DNA of 61,629 bases from Acidobacteriota bacterium (GTDB lineage Bacteria; Acidobacteriota; Terriglobia; Bryobacterales; Bryobacteraceae): assembly GCA_023436715.1 (NCBI GenBank), contig JAEZIJ010000122.1:1-61629 (forward strand), in the 5' to 3' direction. Under the pieces are notes generated by a model that was not told where the DNA came from, made no database searches, and saw only the letters and a program-made list of their open reading frames with translations. Of this stretch, positions 44,122 through 53,233 are shown piece by piece; within the stretch, counting starts at the first letter, position 1, and each line of letters begins with the position of its first letter. The position numbers were made by a program, and so were the translations under genes.

Positions 44122-45279
44122 ATGTGGAAACGGATTCGCGAGATCATTCGCAAGGAATTCCGGCAGACGCTGCGTGAGCCGCGGATGCGTGTCGTGCTGT
44201 TCGTGCCGCCGCTGGTCCAGTTGATCATCTTCGGTTACGCGGTGAACCTGGACGTGGATAACGCGCGCATCGCGTGGATGGACCTGGACCGCACGCCCGT
44301 GAGTCGCGATTTGCGGGCGGCCTTCGAGGGGTCCGGCCATTTCAGCATCCTGGCAAACCCGGCGAGCCAGGCGGACGCGCAGTTGCTGATCGATGAGGGC
44401 GAAGTGCAGGCGGTTGTAGCCGTTCTGCCGGGATTCAGCCGGGATATCCAGCGCGGCGAAACGAGCTCCGTTCAACTGCTCGTGGATGGCACGAATTCAA
44501 ACACGGCGTCGATTATTTCCTCCTATTCCGGGCAGGTCGTGGCATCGTTTTCAAGCAGGATGCTTGCCGCGCAGCAGCGGGACAAACTCGTGGGACGGAC
44601 AATGACCACGGGCGGGCCCATCGGGCTCGGCGTGCCGCGGGTGGATGTCCGCAGCCGCGTCTGGTTCAACCCGGACCTGCACAGCCGCAACTACTTTGTC
44701 CCGGGCGTGGTGGTGAATATCATCACCCTCGTGACGCTGATGCTCACCGCGATGGCCATCGTGCGGGAGAAGGAGATCGGCACCATGGAGCAGTTGATGG
44801 TGACGCCGATCCGGCCCTTTGAGCTGATGCTGGGCAAGACGCTTCCGTTCGCTCTGGCGGGGCTGTTTGATGTGATTCTGATCACTGTGGCCGCTTTGCT
44901 TGTGTTCGGGATTCCGTTCCGCGGGAATGTGCTGCTGCTGCTGTTCTGCGCCTGCCTGTTTTTGTTGACGACGGTGGGCGTGGGGCTGTTTGTTTCGACC
45001 ATTTCCCAGACGCAGCAGCAGGCGGTGATGGCGTCGTTTTTCTTCTTTACGCCGGCGTTCATGCTGAGCGGGTTTGCGTTTCCGATACGCAACATGCCGC
45101 TGTTCGTGCAGTGGCTCAGCTATGCCAACCCGCTCCGGTATTTCATACAGATCGTGCGCGGCCTCTTCCTGAAGGGCACGGGCGTGGAGACGCTATGGCC
45201 GCAGATGCTGGCGCTGTTTGCGTACGGCGGCCTGATCATGACAGTAAGCGCGCTGCGGTTCCACAAGCGGCTGGATTGA
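44122..45279 (+). CDS. ABC-2 type permease (YbhR-like)
   Basis: The architecture equals that of its neighbour: first helix VVLFVPPLVQLIIFGYAVNL, extracytoplasmic domain with VDGTNSNTASIISSYSGQVV, coupling helix EKEIGTMEQLMVTPIRPFEL and five C-terminal helices. The two permeases are clearly paralogous and probably form a heterodimer. 385 residues. It is last in the exporter operon; a short repeat-like tail follows. Confidence 0.9.
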   Translation: MWKRIREIIRKEFRQTLREPRMRVVLFVPPLVQLIIFGYAVNLDVDNARIAWMDLDRTPVSRDLRAAFEGSGHFSILANPASQADAQLLIDEGEVQAVVAVLPGFSRDIQRGETSSVQLLVDGTNSNTASIISSYSGQVVASFSSRMLAAQQRDKLVGRTMTTGGPIGLGVPRVDVRSRVWFNPDLHSRNYFVPGVVVNIITLVTLMLTAMAIVREKEIGTMEQLMVTPIRPFELMLGKTLPFALAGLFDVILITVAALLVFGIPFRGNVLLLLFCACLFLLTTVGVGLFVSTISQTQQQAVMASFFFFTPAFMLSGFAFPIRNMPLFVQWLSYANPLRYFIQIVRGLFLKGTGVETLWPQMLALFAYGGLIMTVSALRFHKRLD

Positions 45280-45294
45280 AGCGTGGGACAAAGG

Positions 45295-45312
45295 CCGTGC
45301 CCTGATACGGGT
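45295..45312. repeat. Short repeat tail, CCGTGCCCTGATAC type
   Basis: GCCGTGCCCTGATACGGG shares the core CCGTGCCCTGATAC with elements at 59440-59479 and 61600-61624. All three follow or flank gene ends. Only one arm of the hairpin is recognisable here, so it may be a remnant. Confidence 0.5.
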
Positions 45313-45337
45313 CGTGATCACCGGGCCGCGAGTCAGC

Positions 45338-46279
45338 TCATTTCGCTTTCGCGGCTTCGATCTGCTTGCGCACTTCCGGAATTTCCGGGCCGTCCGGATG
45401 GCGTTTCACGTAGTCTTCGAGCTCTGTGACAGCGTTTTCCCGCTCACCCCGCCGCAAGTAAATCTGGGCCAGCATCAACTGCGGCCGGGAGAAGTGAACG
45501 GGGTCCAACTCTCTGGCGAGCTTGAGGTACTTCAGGGCCGAATCGTAATCCTCGACCCAGTAATAGCTCATGCCGAGCTGCGCGTTGGCCAGGGCGTCAT
45601 CCGGGCGCTCATGGATCGCCCGGCGATTGAACTCCAGCGCCTCCTTGGGCTTCTTCAGGTTCAGCAGCACACCCCCGAGATTCACGAGCGGCGCGTACTG
45701 CGATCGGTCCGAATCCAGCGCTTTCCGGAAATAGTGCTCCGCCTCCTCGTACTTCCCGGCGTGGTACGAGATTGTGCCGAGGCTGTTCCAGGCGGCCGCA
45801 TAGCGCGGGAATTCCTCGACCGCGCTCTGGAGGTGCTTGATCGCGTCCGGCACATCGCGCTTGCCCAGGCTGGCTTCGGCGCGGACGTACTCCGCGCGCG
45901 CCTTATCCGGAACCGACAGTTCGCCGAGAGAAATCTTCGCTCCCGTTCCCGCCGTTCCCGAACCGGGGCGGAATGGCACGGTGACTTCAACCCGCCCGTC
46001 CGCATCCGCCAGGGTCGGGCTGACCTCCACCGTTCGCTGCACCTCGCCGTATCCGGAAACCGCCACCGTCAACGTGTAGGTGCCCCCGGCCAGATCCTTG
46101 AATCTGAACTTACCGTCCGGGCCTGGGGTCGCAACTGCCGTGAACGGCGAATACGCCCCGTAAATCGCCACCAGAGCTTTCTGGGGCGGAGGGTCTATGC
46201 GCCCGCGCAATTCGAGAGTGCGCTGATCGGGCGCGGCCCCCGCCGCCAGAAGAATCGCCAGAAAAATACTACTGCTCAT
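45338..46279 (-). CDS. Exported protein with carboxypeptidase-regulatory-like domain and TPRs
   Basis: A hydrophobic signal-like start (SIFLAILLAAGAAPDQ) leads to a beta-sandwich segment of the kind found in carboxypeptidase regulatory domains (GKFRFKDLAGGTYTLTVAVS). From about residue 125 there are at least four tetratricopeptide repeats, for example YAAAWNSLGTISYHAGKYEE and PLVNLGGVLLNLKKPKEALE. 313 residues. Its ATG directly follows the TGA of the upstream gene, so translation is likely coupled. It is probably a periplasmic interaction protein. Confidence 0.75.
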   Translation of the reverse strand: MSSSIFLAILLAAGAAPDQRTLELRGRIDPPPQKALVAIYGAYSPFTAVATPGPDGKFRFKDLAGGTYTLTVAVSGYGEVQRTVEVSPTLADADGRVEVTVPFRPGSGTAGTGAKISLGELSVPDKARAEYVRAEASLGKRDVPDAIKHLQSAVEEFPRYAAAWNSLGTISYHAGKYEEAEHYFRKALDSDRSQYAPLVNLGGVLLNLKKPKEALEFNRRAIHERPDDALANAQLGMSYYWVEDYDSALKYLKLARELDPVHFSRPQLMLAQIYLRRGERENAVTELEDYVKRHPDGPEIPEVRKQIEAAKAK

Positions 46280-47308
46280 TCAAATTGTTACCGCCTGTAT
46301 CAATCCCCTGATATAGCCGAAAATAAACGCCTCGGCCGATCTGTCTTCGCGCCCTTGCGCGCAGCGCGGCACATGGTCGGGCGCCAGCATTCCGTTGAAT
46401 CCGGATTCCGCGAGCGCCTTCATGATCCGCGGCATATTCAAATACCCATTATCCGGAAATGTTTCGAAAAAATCCGGCATGGGGGAACTGATATTCCGAA
46501 AATGGACCTGGAAGATGTGGCCCTGCCCGGCAAACTCGCGTATGGCCGCGACGACGTCCTCCCCCATCTCGGCAAAGCAGCCCACGCAGAACAAAATCCC
46601 CGAATAAGGGCTGTGCTTTGAGATCTCCATCGCGCGGCGGAAAGCTTCCCGGCTGCGGAAGACGCGAGCGACGCCCTGGTGGGTAACCGGCGGATCGTTG
46701 GGATGGAGTTGAAGCCTCACCCGCGCCTCCTCGGCTACGGGAAGAATCCGCTTTATAAAGTATTCGTAATTGGCCCACATCTCAGCGTCGGTGTAGTCAC
46801 GGTCCACGGCCGGAGCCCGTTTCTTCGCTTCCTCCAGCCGGAAGTCGCGTGTCTCGCACCCTCGGGTGGTCGTCGTGCCGGTCTGGTAGACGCCGCCGGT
46901 GTACCAGGCGTAGGTGGTCGCGTCTATGCCTGCGCGGCCAAGGTCGCGGAGGAAGCGTTGGAATATCTCTATCTCGCGGTCGCGGCCGGGGAGCCCCAGG
47001 GTGAACTCCGGGGAAGTGTATTTATCCGCCAGCATGATTTCGAACACCTTGAGCCCGGCGGCTTCCACCTTTCGGCGGATGGCGACAAGGTTGTCATACG
47101 ACGCGTCGGCCGCCGGCAGGCGCACTTCGAGGTATTCCACTCCCATGCGCTTGAGGTAGGCGAGATGATCGTCCGTCAGCATTGCGGGAGTCTGGTGGCT
47201 TACGCCGAGCTTGAGTCCCTGCGCCGACCACCGGTTGCCTCTGGGCGCCGCCGGCACGGAGCCGGCCGCGAGCATGTTCCAAACGAAACCTCTTCTGTTT
47301 GTGTCCAC
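46280..47308 (-). CDS. Mannonate-dehydratase-like TIM-barrel protein, exported
   Basis: The fold and motifs resemble UxuA, which dehydrates D-mannonate: VRLQLHPNDPPVTHQGVARV parallels the metal-binding HPDDPP segment, and VHFRNISSPMPDFFETFPDN with PDHVPR parallels the later active-site loops. Unlike UxuA it starts with a twin-arginine-like leader (NRRGFVWNMLAAGSVPAAP), so it may be exported. Sequence outside the motifs is diverged; another sugar-acid substrate is possible. 342 residues. Confidence 0.7.
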   Translation of the reverse strand: MDTNRRGFVWNMLAAGSVPAAPRGNRWSAQGLKLGVSHQTPAMLTDDHLAYLKRMGVEYLEVRLPAADASYDNLVAIRRKVEAAGLKVFEIMLADKYTSPEFTLGLPGRDREIEIFQRFLRDLGRAGIDATTYAWYTGGVYQTGTTTTRGCETRDFRLEEAKKRAPAVDRDYTDAEMWANYEYFIKRILPVAEEARVRLQLHPNDPPVTHQGVARVFRSREAFRRAMEISKHSPYSGILFCVGCFAEMGEDVVAAIREFAGQGHIFQVHFRNISSPMPDFFETFPDNGYLNMPRIMKALAESGFNGMLAPDHVPRCAQGREDRSAEAFIFGYIRGLIQAVTI

Positions 47309-47403
47309 GGCATCCGATTATCCGTCCGTCCTGCCCTTCCTTCAAGACCTGTTCATTCGGCGAGCGCGGGTTTAGAATGTAATCGAACTGGGGGGATTAG
47401 GCT

Positions 47404-47595
47404 ATGAATCCTGCGGTGAAGTTTCAAGTGCAACTCACTGATGCGGAGTGGGCTCTGATCATCGAACTGCTTCAACGGGAGCGGAGCGAGCTACCGCCGG
47501 AAATTCACCACACGCGCACTGTGAGCGTGCGGGAAGACCTGCACCGGCGGCTTGATCTCGTCGAGGAACTGTTGAAGAAGCTCGCGGCGAAATAG
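47404..47595 (+). CDS. Small conserved-looking protein, unknown function
   Basis: The 63-residue frame begins MNPAVKFQVQLTDAEWALII after GGGGGATTAGGCT, a plausible ribosome-binding site. It is rich in charged helix-forming residues (LVEELLKKLAAK at the end). I do not recognise a family. It ends two bases before the stop of the convergent penicillin-binding-protein locus. Confidence 0.55.
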   Translation: MNPAVKFQVQLTDAEWALIIELLQRERSELPPEIHHTRTVSVREDLHRRLDLVEELLKKLAAK

Positions 47596-47597
47596 GG

Positions 47598-49613
47598 CTA
47601 CTTGCCGAAGAGGCCCTTCAGGCGCCTCCCGAGCCCTGAGAAAACGCCCTGAACGGCCCGGGAGGCGCGCTGGCGGATGCTGCCGGAGTGGACGGGGCAG
47701 AGTTGCTGAGGCACTGCGTCCCCGTCTTTGAAGAATTCGGTGTATGTGGGGCAATCGTCAAGCGGAGCGAGATAGGAGATTTTGCATAGCTGCTCCTGGC
47801 GCAGGGACTGCGGCGGTTCGAAGCGCCCCGGAGGGAGCAGGCGGGCGGCCTGCCGCATGAAATCGGCCCAGATCGGGAGCGACGCGTGCTCCGTATGCTT
47901 CCGGGCCGATCGGAGCGGGGTGATCCAGGCCGACCCACACGCCCGCTACCACCGCCGTCGAGAAGCCGGCAAACCAGGCGTCCTTGAAATCGTCGGTGGT
48001 GCCGGTCTTCCCAGCCACGTCGAAGCGGACTCCGAGCGCGCGCGCCTGCGCGCCGGTTCCGCGGTCCATCACGTCCCGCAGCATGGAGACCATCTGAAAG
48101 GCCGAGCCTTCCGAAAGGACGCGCCTGCGCTGGACGCCGTTTTCGAGCGCCGTCGAGCCGCCTGCGTCGAGCACTTGGACGATCGACCGCGGGCGGACGG
48201 CCCACCCTCCGTTGGCGAATACGGTGTACGCCATCGTGAGTTCGAACGGCGTCACCTCTCCGGCGCCGAGTGCGAGCGAGGGCACGTTCGGAAGGTCGTG
48301 CATCCCGAGGTCGCTCGTTACCCGAAGCAGCGGCGCCGTGCCCATGCGCCGTTCAGAGCGGCGGCGGCGCGATTGTTGGATTCGAGCAGCGACTCCCGGA
48401 GCGTCAACTGGTCGGGCGTTTCGCCGTGCGCGTTCTCGGGCGTCCACTCCTCGGGCCCGCCGCCTGTCATCGAGTTCAGGCCGGACAGGACGAAGACCGG
48501 CGAGTGGCCGTGTTCCAGCGCGGCGGCGAACAGGAACGGCTTGAACGCGGACCCGGGCTGCCGTTTCGCGCGCATGGCGCGGTTGAACGGAGATGCTCCG
48601 AAGCTGCGGCCGCCCACGAGCGCGAGCAGGTCGCCGGTGTTCGGATCGACGGCCACGAACGCGGCCTGAAGGTTGGGATTCCGGAATCGCGCGAGCCCGC
48701 GGGCGACGGCCCGCGCGGCGATGTCCTGGAGCTCGGGGAGAAACGTGGTGCGGATTTTCCAATCCGGGGGCTGGTCCGCGCCGAAGCGATCGCGAAACTG
48801 CTGGCGCAGGTACTCTTTTGCGTACGCGTCGGGCGAATCGTTCGCGACGGTCCACGGCTGAACGTGCGGCGGATGCGCGAGAGCGGCGCGCTCCTGATCC
48901 GCCTGAATGAAACCCAGTTCCCGCATGCGGGCCAGCACCACATGGCTGCGGTTGAGCGCTCCCTCGGGATTCTGCCAGGGCGAGAGCGCCGAAGGCGCGC
49001 GGATCAACCCGGCGATCATGGCGGCCTCGGAAAGAGTGAGCGCCCGCGCAGGTTTGCCGAACAGCTTGCGCGAAACGTTCTCGCACCCGTAAGCGCCGCC
49101 GCTGAAGTAAATGCGGTTCAGGTAGAGTTCGAGCACCTGGTCTTTTGATAACTGCCGCTCGATCATGAACGCGAGCCCGGCTTCCTTGAGCTTGCGCGCC
49201 CATGTGCGTTCGTTGGAGAGGAAGAGCGTGCGGGCGAGCTGCTGGGTAATCGTGCTGCCGCCTTGCACGACACCGCGCGACTTGGCGTTCTCGAACAGCG
49301 CGCGCAGAATTCCGATGGAATCGACGCTGCCGTGTTTGTAGAAGCGATGGTCCTCGACTGCGACCACGGCATTTCGCAGCAGGGGCGAGACCGCGTCGAG
49401 CGGCACGTCGCGCCGCTGCTCGTTCAGCCGGAACCAGGGCCGCCCGCGGGCGTCCAGGAAAACGGTATCGCCCACGCCTTTTGTGAGCTTGTGGATGGCA
49501 AACGTGTAGCGCGCGGCCCAACAGAAGACAACGAGGTTCGCAACAACGAACGCGCCCGCGAGCGCAACCAACAGCAGCTCCAGCGGGCGCCGGAATGAAA
49601 TCCTGAACTTCAA
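47598..49613 (-). pseudogene. Class A penicillin-binding protein (PBP1-type) with two frameshifts
   Basis: The intact product would be a bifunctional peptidoglycan transglycosylase-transpeptidase. From TTG 49613: membrane anchor, GT51 motifs (VVAVEDHRFYKHGSVDS, then QGGSTITQQLARTLFLS and ELYLNRIYFSGGAYG), the transpeptidase SxxK in QPGSAFKPF, and SNN in LLESNNRAAA. The frame then breaks near 48346-48351 (one base short); the next frame carries VTPFELTMAYTVFANGGWAV and the KTGTT motif; it breaks again near 47880 (one base extra), and the first frame resumes to 47598. Restored length is 671 residues. This is either a decayed gene or two sequencing errors. Confidence 0.8.
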
Positions 49614-49628
49614 CTGCTTGTGATCTGC

Positions 49629-50510
49629 TTACGCCAAAAGGCGATCCAGCACGCGCTTGCCGGCTTGTACGCCCTCGAACTCGGACAGCCGGTTGCCCTC
49701 GTATTCGATGCCGACCCAGTTGTGATAGCCGGCATCGAGCACGATCTTCATCATCCTCTTCATGTCGATGGTGGTCTCCCAGCCGTCGGCTCCGAAATCG
49801 AGGCACTTGAAGCTCACGCCTTTCGCGAACGGCATGAGCTTGGCGACAGCCTCGTAGCGGTCGATGCTGTTCGGGAAGTTGCCGAAGTCGGGAAGAGTGC
49901 CGAAGTTGGGCAGGTTGACGGTCTTCATGACGCGCACGACTACGTCGGGATCCGACGAGATGCCGCCGTGGTTTTCGATGACGACGCCTATGTTGCGCGG
50001 CTTCGCGTATTCGCAGAGACGGGTGAAGCTATCCGCGCAGTTCTCGACGAACGCGGTGATCTCGGCGGGCGTGGATGGCTGCTTGTCGGGATACATGTTG
50101 GTGCGGATCGCGTGGCAGCCGAGTTCGGCGGCGTAATCGACCCACTTGAAGTGGTTGTCCGCCGCTTTTCTGCGCGTGATGCGGTCGGAGTGGCCCATCA
50201 TGCCCTCGCCGTCGCACATGATGAGCACGCCCTTCGTGCCGTAATCCGACATCTGCTGCTTGAGCCGCCGCAGGTAATCCTGGGTGGGCGCTTCCCACAG
50301 TCCGTTGACAAACTCCAAGCCCTCGATGCCGAATTGCTCGCGGGCGATGCGCGGGAACTGAAGGTTGGTCGCCATACGGGACGCGATCGCGCGATGGATG
50401 GACCATTCGGCCAGCGAGATGCGAAATTTCGCACCGGTAGCCTGCGCCATGGCCGAAGTGAGCGGTGCGGCGAACGCCCCCGCGCTGCGGAGAAAATTGC
50501 GGCGATTCAT
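49629..50510 (-). CDS. Tat-exported sugar-phosphate isomerase/epimerase-like protein
   Basis: ATG 50510 gives a textbook twin-arginine leader (MNRRNFLRSAGAFAAPLTSA). The body is an AP-endonuclease-2-type TIM barrel: IEGLEFVNGLWEAPTQDYLR, VIENHGGISSDPDVVVRVM, then VSFKCLDFGADGWE and WVGIEYEGN, with conserved Glu/His/Asp positions suited to metal binding. Such proteins are sugar isomerases or epimerases of unknown specificity and are common in Solibacter-type genomes. The frame upstream to 50672 is repeat DNA and is not part of the gene. Confidence 0.8.
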   Translation of the reverse strand: MNRRNFLRSAGAFAAPLTSAMAQATGAKFRISLAEWSIHRAIASRMATNLQFPRIAREQFGIEGLEFVNGLWEAPTQDYLRRLKQQMSDYGTKGVLIMCDGEGMMGHSDRITRRKAADNHFKWVDYAAELGCHAIRTNMYPDKQPSTPAEITAFVENCADSFTRLCEYAKPRNIGVVIENHGGISSDPDVVVRVMKTVNLPNFGTLPDFGNFPNSIDRYEAVAKLMPFAKGVSFKCLDFGADGWETTIDMKRMMKIVLDAGYHNWVGIEYEGNRLSEFEGVQAGKRVLDRLLA

Positions 50511-50578
50511 GAGCGCAATTTTACCAAGCCGGAGATCCAGGCGCCGAGCGCGACCGCAAGGCCGGCGGCAGAGATCCG

Positions 50579-50707
50579 GCCCAGTGGGGCAGGGCCGCGC
50601 CCTGCGGCGGGCTCCCAGCCCGCCAGCCGGCCTGAGAGGCCGGCGCAGCCCGCGGGGCTGCCCCACTCGCAATCGGAAGCAGTCCCGGGTCTCGACCGAT
50701 TTTCAAC
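50579..50707 (-). repeat. Dispersed intergenic repeat, copy 2
   Basis: Read on the minus strand this begins GTTGAAAATCGGTCGAGACC and ends CCTGCCCCACTGGGC, matching copy 1 at 92-226 along its length with small changes in the palindrome loops. It lies between the SDR gene and the Tat-exported isomerase gene. Confidence 0.8.
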
Positions 50708-50736
50708 TGACATTGATGCGGTTTGGCGCCGGCCGC

Positions 50737-51564
50737 TCAGGAGTTGTTGCCGCGAATCCGGCGCAGTGTATACAGTTCCGGGTGGACGGACGAATGCTCC
50801 AGGCGCGCCCAGTCGTCGTTCACATGGATAAGTTTTCCGCTGATGTGGTTGGAACGCTCCGAGGCCAGGAATAACGCGAGCTGAATCTGTTTCTCCGGAG
50901 ACATGCCGCCCGTGACGCGCAGCTCCAGCGCCTCCTCCTGTGCCTTCCACCCGGCGCGTTCGCCCGCCCGGAGTATCTGATCCGTCATGTGTGTGTACGT
51001 GCCGCCGGGGGCGATGCAGTTGACCTGGATGTTGTGATCGCGCACCTCCTCGGCCAGCGTCTCCACGAAGCGCACCAGGCCGGCCTTGGCCGAAGCGTAG
51101 GCCGAGAAGTTCGGCCGCGGCGTCGAGGAACCGTCGCCGCTGAGCACGATAATCTTTCCAGACCGGCGCTCAATCATCTGTGGGAGCGCCGCCCGGCACG
51201 CGTACATCACACCGGCGAGGTTCGTTTCGATCGTCTCGAACCAGGCCTTCGGGACGCATTCTGCTAGAGGTCCGACCGGTCCGAGAATGCCGGCGGCGGC
51301 CACCAACACATGCACGCCGCCGAACTGCGCGCGCATGCGATCGACGGCTGCGCAAACCTGCCCGCAGTCGGTCACGTCGGCGCGGAGCCGCAACGAGGTG
51401 CCGCCGGCGTGCTCTATCTCAAGGTGGGCCAGGTCGAGTTCAGCCTTGCTGCGGGCGAGCAAACCCACGCGGGCGCCTGCCTGGGCGAATCCGATCGCCA
51501 GACGCTTGCCAATACCGCGTCCCGCCCCGGTTACGAGTACTCCCTTGTCTCTCAACGTTCGCAC
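50737..51564 (-). CDS. Short-chain dehydrogenase/reductase
   Basis: A classical SDR of 275 residues. The coenzyme motif is VLVTGAGRGIGKRLAIGFAQ, followed by AAAGILG, the catalytic Ser region VLSGDGSSTPRP and YASAK (YxxxK), and NCIAPGGTYTHM. It is a NAD(P)-dependent oxidoreductase of unknown substrate. An unusual C-terminal extension of about 35 residues ends LYTLRRIRGNNS. It is monocistronic by appearance, with the repeat copy downstream. Confidence 0.83.
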   Translation of the reverse strand: MRTLRDKGVLVTGAGRGIGKRLAIGFAQAGARVGLLARSKAELDLAHLEIEHAGGTSLRLRADVTDCGQVCAAVDRMRAQFGGVHVLVAAAGILGPVGPLAECVPKAWFETIETNLAGVMYACRAALPQMIERRSGKIIVLSGDGSSTPRPNFSAYASAKAGLVRFVETLAEEVRDHNIQVNCIAPGGTYTHMTDQILRAGERAGWKAQEEALELRVTGGMSPEKQIQLALFLASERSNHISGKLIHVNDDWARLEHSSVHPELYTLRRIRGNNS

Positions 51565-51645
51565 GATGCCGTCCCCCCTTAAGGTAGTACAAAGGCACGG
51601 TTTTCGGAAGCGGCAGACCTCTCTCGGCCGCGGCCGCTCGTGCTG

Positions 51646-51651
51646 TATAAT
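51646..51651 (+). promoter_or_regulatory. Consensus -10 box upstream of infA
   Basis: TATAAT is a perfect -10 hexamer, but no recognisable -35 lies 16-18 bases before it. It would give infA a leader of about 125 bases. Low confidence. Confidence 0.3.
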
Positions 51652-51782
51652 TGGATTACGATTGCATCCTGAATCGCGAGCGCAGGAGTGTGCGAATTGA
51701 CGCTTGAATCCACCGGATTCAGACGCAGGGTCTATTTATCTCTTCTCGCGTTCATCCACCCCAAAATCCATGCAGGAGGACA

Positions 51783-52001
51783 ATGAGCAAGGAAGATAGC
51801 ATTGAGGTCACTGGAACCGTCGTAGAAAAGTTCCCGAGCGGTCTGTTCAGCGTCCAGTTGGACGCGGACCGGGTCGTGCTGGCACACCTGGCGGGCAAAC
51901 TGCGCCGGAACCGGATCCGTGTTCTCGCGGGTGATCGAGTAACGTTGGAGCTCTCGCCTTACGATCTGACCAAAGGCCGTATCACCTACCGCCACAAGTG
52001 A
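51783..52001 (+). CDS. infA: Translation initiation factor IF-1
   Basis: The 72-residue S1-like OB fold is complete: DSIEVTGTVVEKFPSGLFSV, the LAHLAGKLRRNRIRVLAGD block and VTLELSPYDLTKGRITYRHK. IF-1 binds the 30S A site during initiation. CAGGAGGACA is a strong ribosome-binding site. infA is usually with secY and rpmJ; here it stands alone, as seen for second infA copies in some genomes, so it may not be the only copy. Confidence 0.93.
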   Translation: MSKEDSIEVTGTVVEKFPSGLFSVQLDADRVVLAHLAGKLRRNRIRVLAGDRVTLELSPYDLTKGRITYRHK

Positions 52002-52052
52002 GCCGTCAACGCTGGTGGCCAGGCCGCCTGCCTCCCGTGATACAACAGTAGC

Positions 52053-53174
52053 TTGGACCAGTACCGGACTCTTTTCATCTTTGGAACGCGCCCGGAGGCG
52101 ATCAAGCTCTGCCCCGTGGTCAATCATTTCCGAAGCCGCCCGGAGTTCGACGTCAGCGTCTGCGTCACAGCTCAGCACAGGGCCTTGCTCGATCAGGTGC
52201 TGGCGGCCTTCGATGTCGTGCCGGATTTCGACCTCGACACGATGCTTCCCAACCAGACGCTCTCTCAATCGACATCGAGGATTTTGGCGGGACTGGAACC
52301 GATTCTCCGTTCGGCACGTCCTGATATTGTACTGGTTCAGGGGGACACTACCACCACGCTCTGCGGCGCTCTCGCGGCCTTTTACCAGAAGATCCCGAGC
52401 GGGCACGTCGAGGCCGGGTTGCGCACGTGGGATTGCCTTCAACCCTTTCCCGAGGAGATGAATCGCGTTCTGACCACCCGGCTCGCTTCCCTACATTTTG
52501 CGGCAACCGACTGGGCCGCCGCGAATCTGGAAAGGGAGGGGATTTCGGAAGAGCGGGTGTCCGTCACCGGGAACTCCGGCATCGATGCTGTGCTGTATGT
52601 CAAGGACAAGCTGGAGCGCGGCTTGCTCCAGGGTGCGGAGTGGCCGGAACTGGATCCGTCGCGCAAGTTGATCGTGGTCACCGCGCACAGGCGTGAGAGT
52701 TTCGGAGAGGGGTTCGAGCACATCTGCTCGGCGTTGGGCCGGCTGGCTGAACGCCCGGATGTTCAGATCGTCTACCCGGTCCATCCGAACCCGAACGTGC
52801 AGGAACCGGTACGCCGCCACTTGGCGGGGCGGCCGAACATTTTGCTTGTGCAACCGCTGGAATATGTACCGTTTGTGGATCTGATGCGCCGCGCATCGCT
52901 GCTGATTACCGATTCGGGCGGCGTTCAGGAGGAAGGTCCGTCGCTCGGCAAGCCCATACTGGTGCTGAGGGAGAAGACAGAGCGGCCGGAAGCCGTCCAG
53001 GCAGGAACGGTTAAGTTGGTGGGGACCAACGAAGAGTGCATCGTTCGCGAAGCTTTCCGGCTGCTCGAAGATTGCCAGGAGTATGAGCGCATGGCACGCA
53101 TTCACAACCCATACGGAGATGGACGCGCGAGCTTGCGAATTGCGGATGTAATTGTCTCATTCTTAAAGAGATAA
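52053..53174 (+). CDS. wecB: UDP-N-acetylglucosamine 2-epimerase (non-hydrolysing)
   Basis: The enzyme interconverts UDP-GlcNAc and UDP-ManNAc for surface polysaccharides. Family signatures are FIFGTRPEAIKLCPVVNHF, VQGDTTTTLCGALAAFY, GHVEAGLRTWD, HRRESFGEGF and the nucleotide-binding LLITDSGGVQEEGPSLGKPI. TTG 52053 is used because it places the Rossmann strand at the N-terminus; no strong ribosome-binding site is visible. 373 residues. It is not next to the polysaccharide operon at 16-23 kb, but could serve it. Confidence 0.92.
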   Translation: MDQYRTLFIFGTRPEAIKLCPVVNHFRSRPEFDVSVCVTAQHRALLDQVLAAFDVVPDFDLDTMLPNQTLSQSTSRILAGLEPILRSARPDIVLVQGDTTTTLCGALAAFYQKIPSGHVEAGLRTWDCLQPFPEEMNRVLTTRLASLHFAATDWAAANLEREGISEERVSVTGNSGIDAVLYVKDKLERGLLQGAEWPELDPSRKLIVVTAHRRESFGEGFEHICSALGRLAERPDVQIVYPVHPNPNVQEPVRRHLAGRPNILLVQPLEYVPFVDLMRRASLLITDSGGVQEEGPSLGKPILVLREKTERPEAVQAGTVKLVGTNEECIVREAFRLLEDCQEYERMARIHNPYGDGRASLRIADVIVSFLKR

Positions 53175-53233
53175 AATTTCGAAATAGTAGTTAAAATCTT
53201 TGGAAGTACACCCTCTCAGGGGCTAAGTTTTAC

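Noticed and set aside
47758..49806. Long 682-codon minus-strand frame across the penicillin-binding protein
   Set aside because: Only its last quarter is protein-like, and that part is the frameshifted middle segment of the PBP; the rest is Arg-rich shadow translation.
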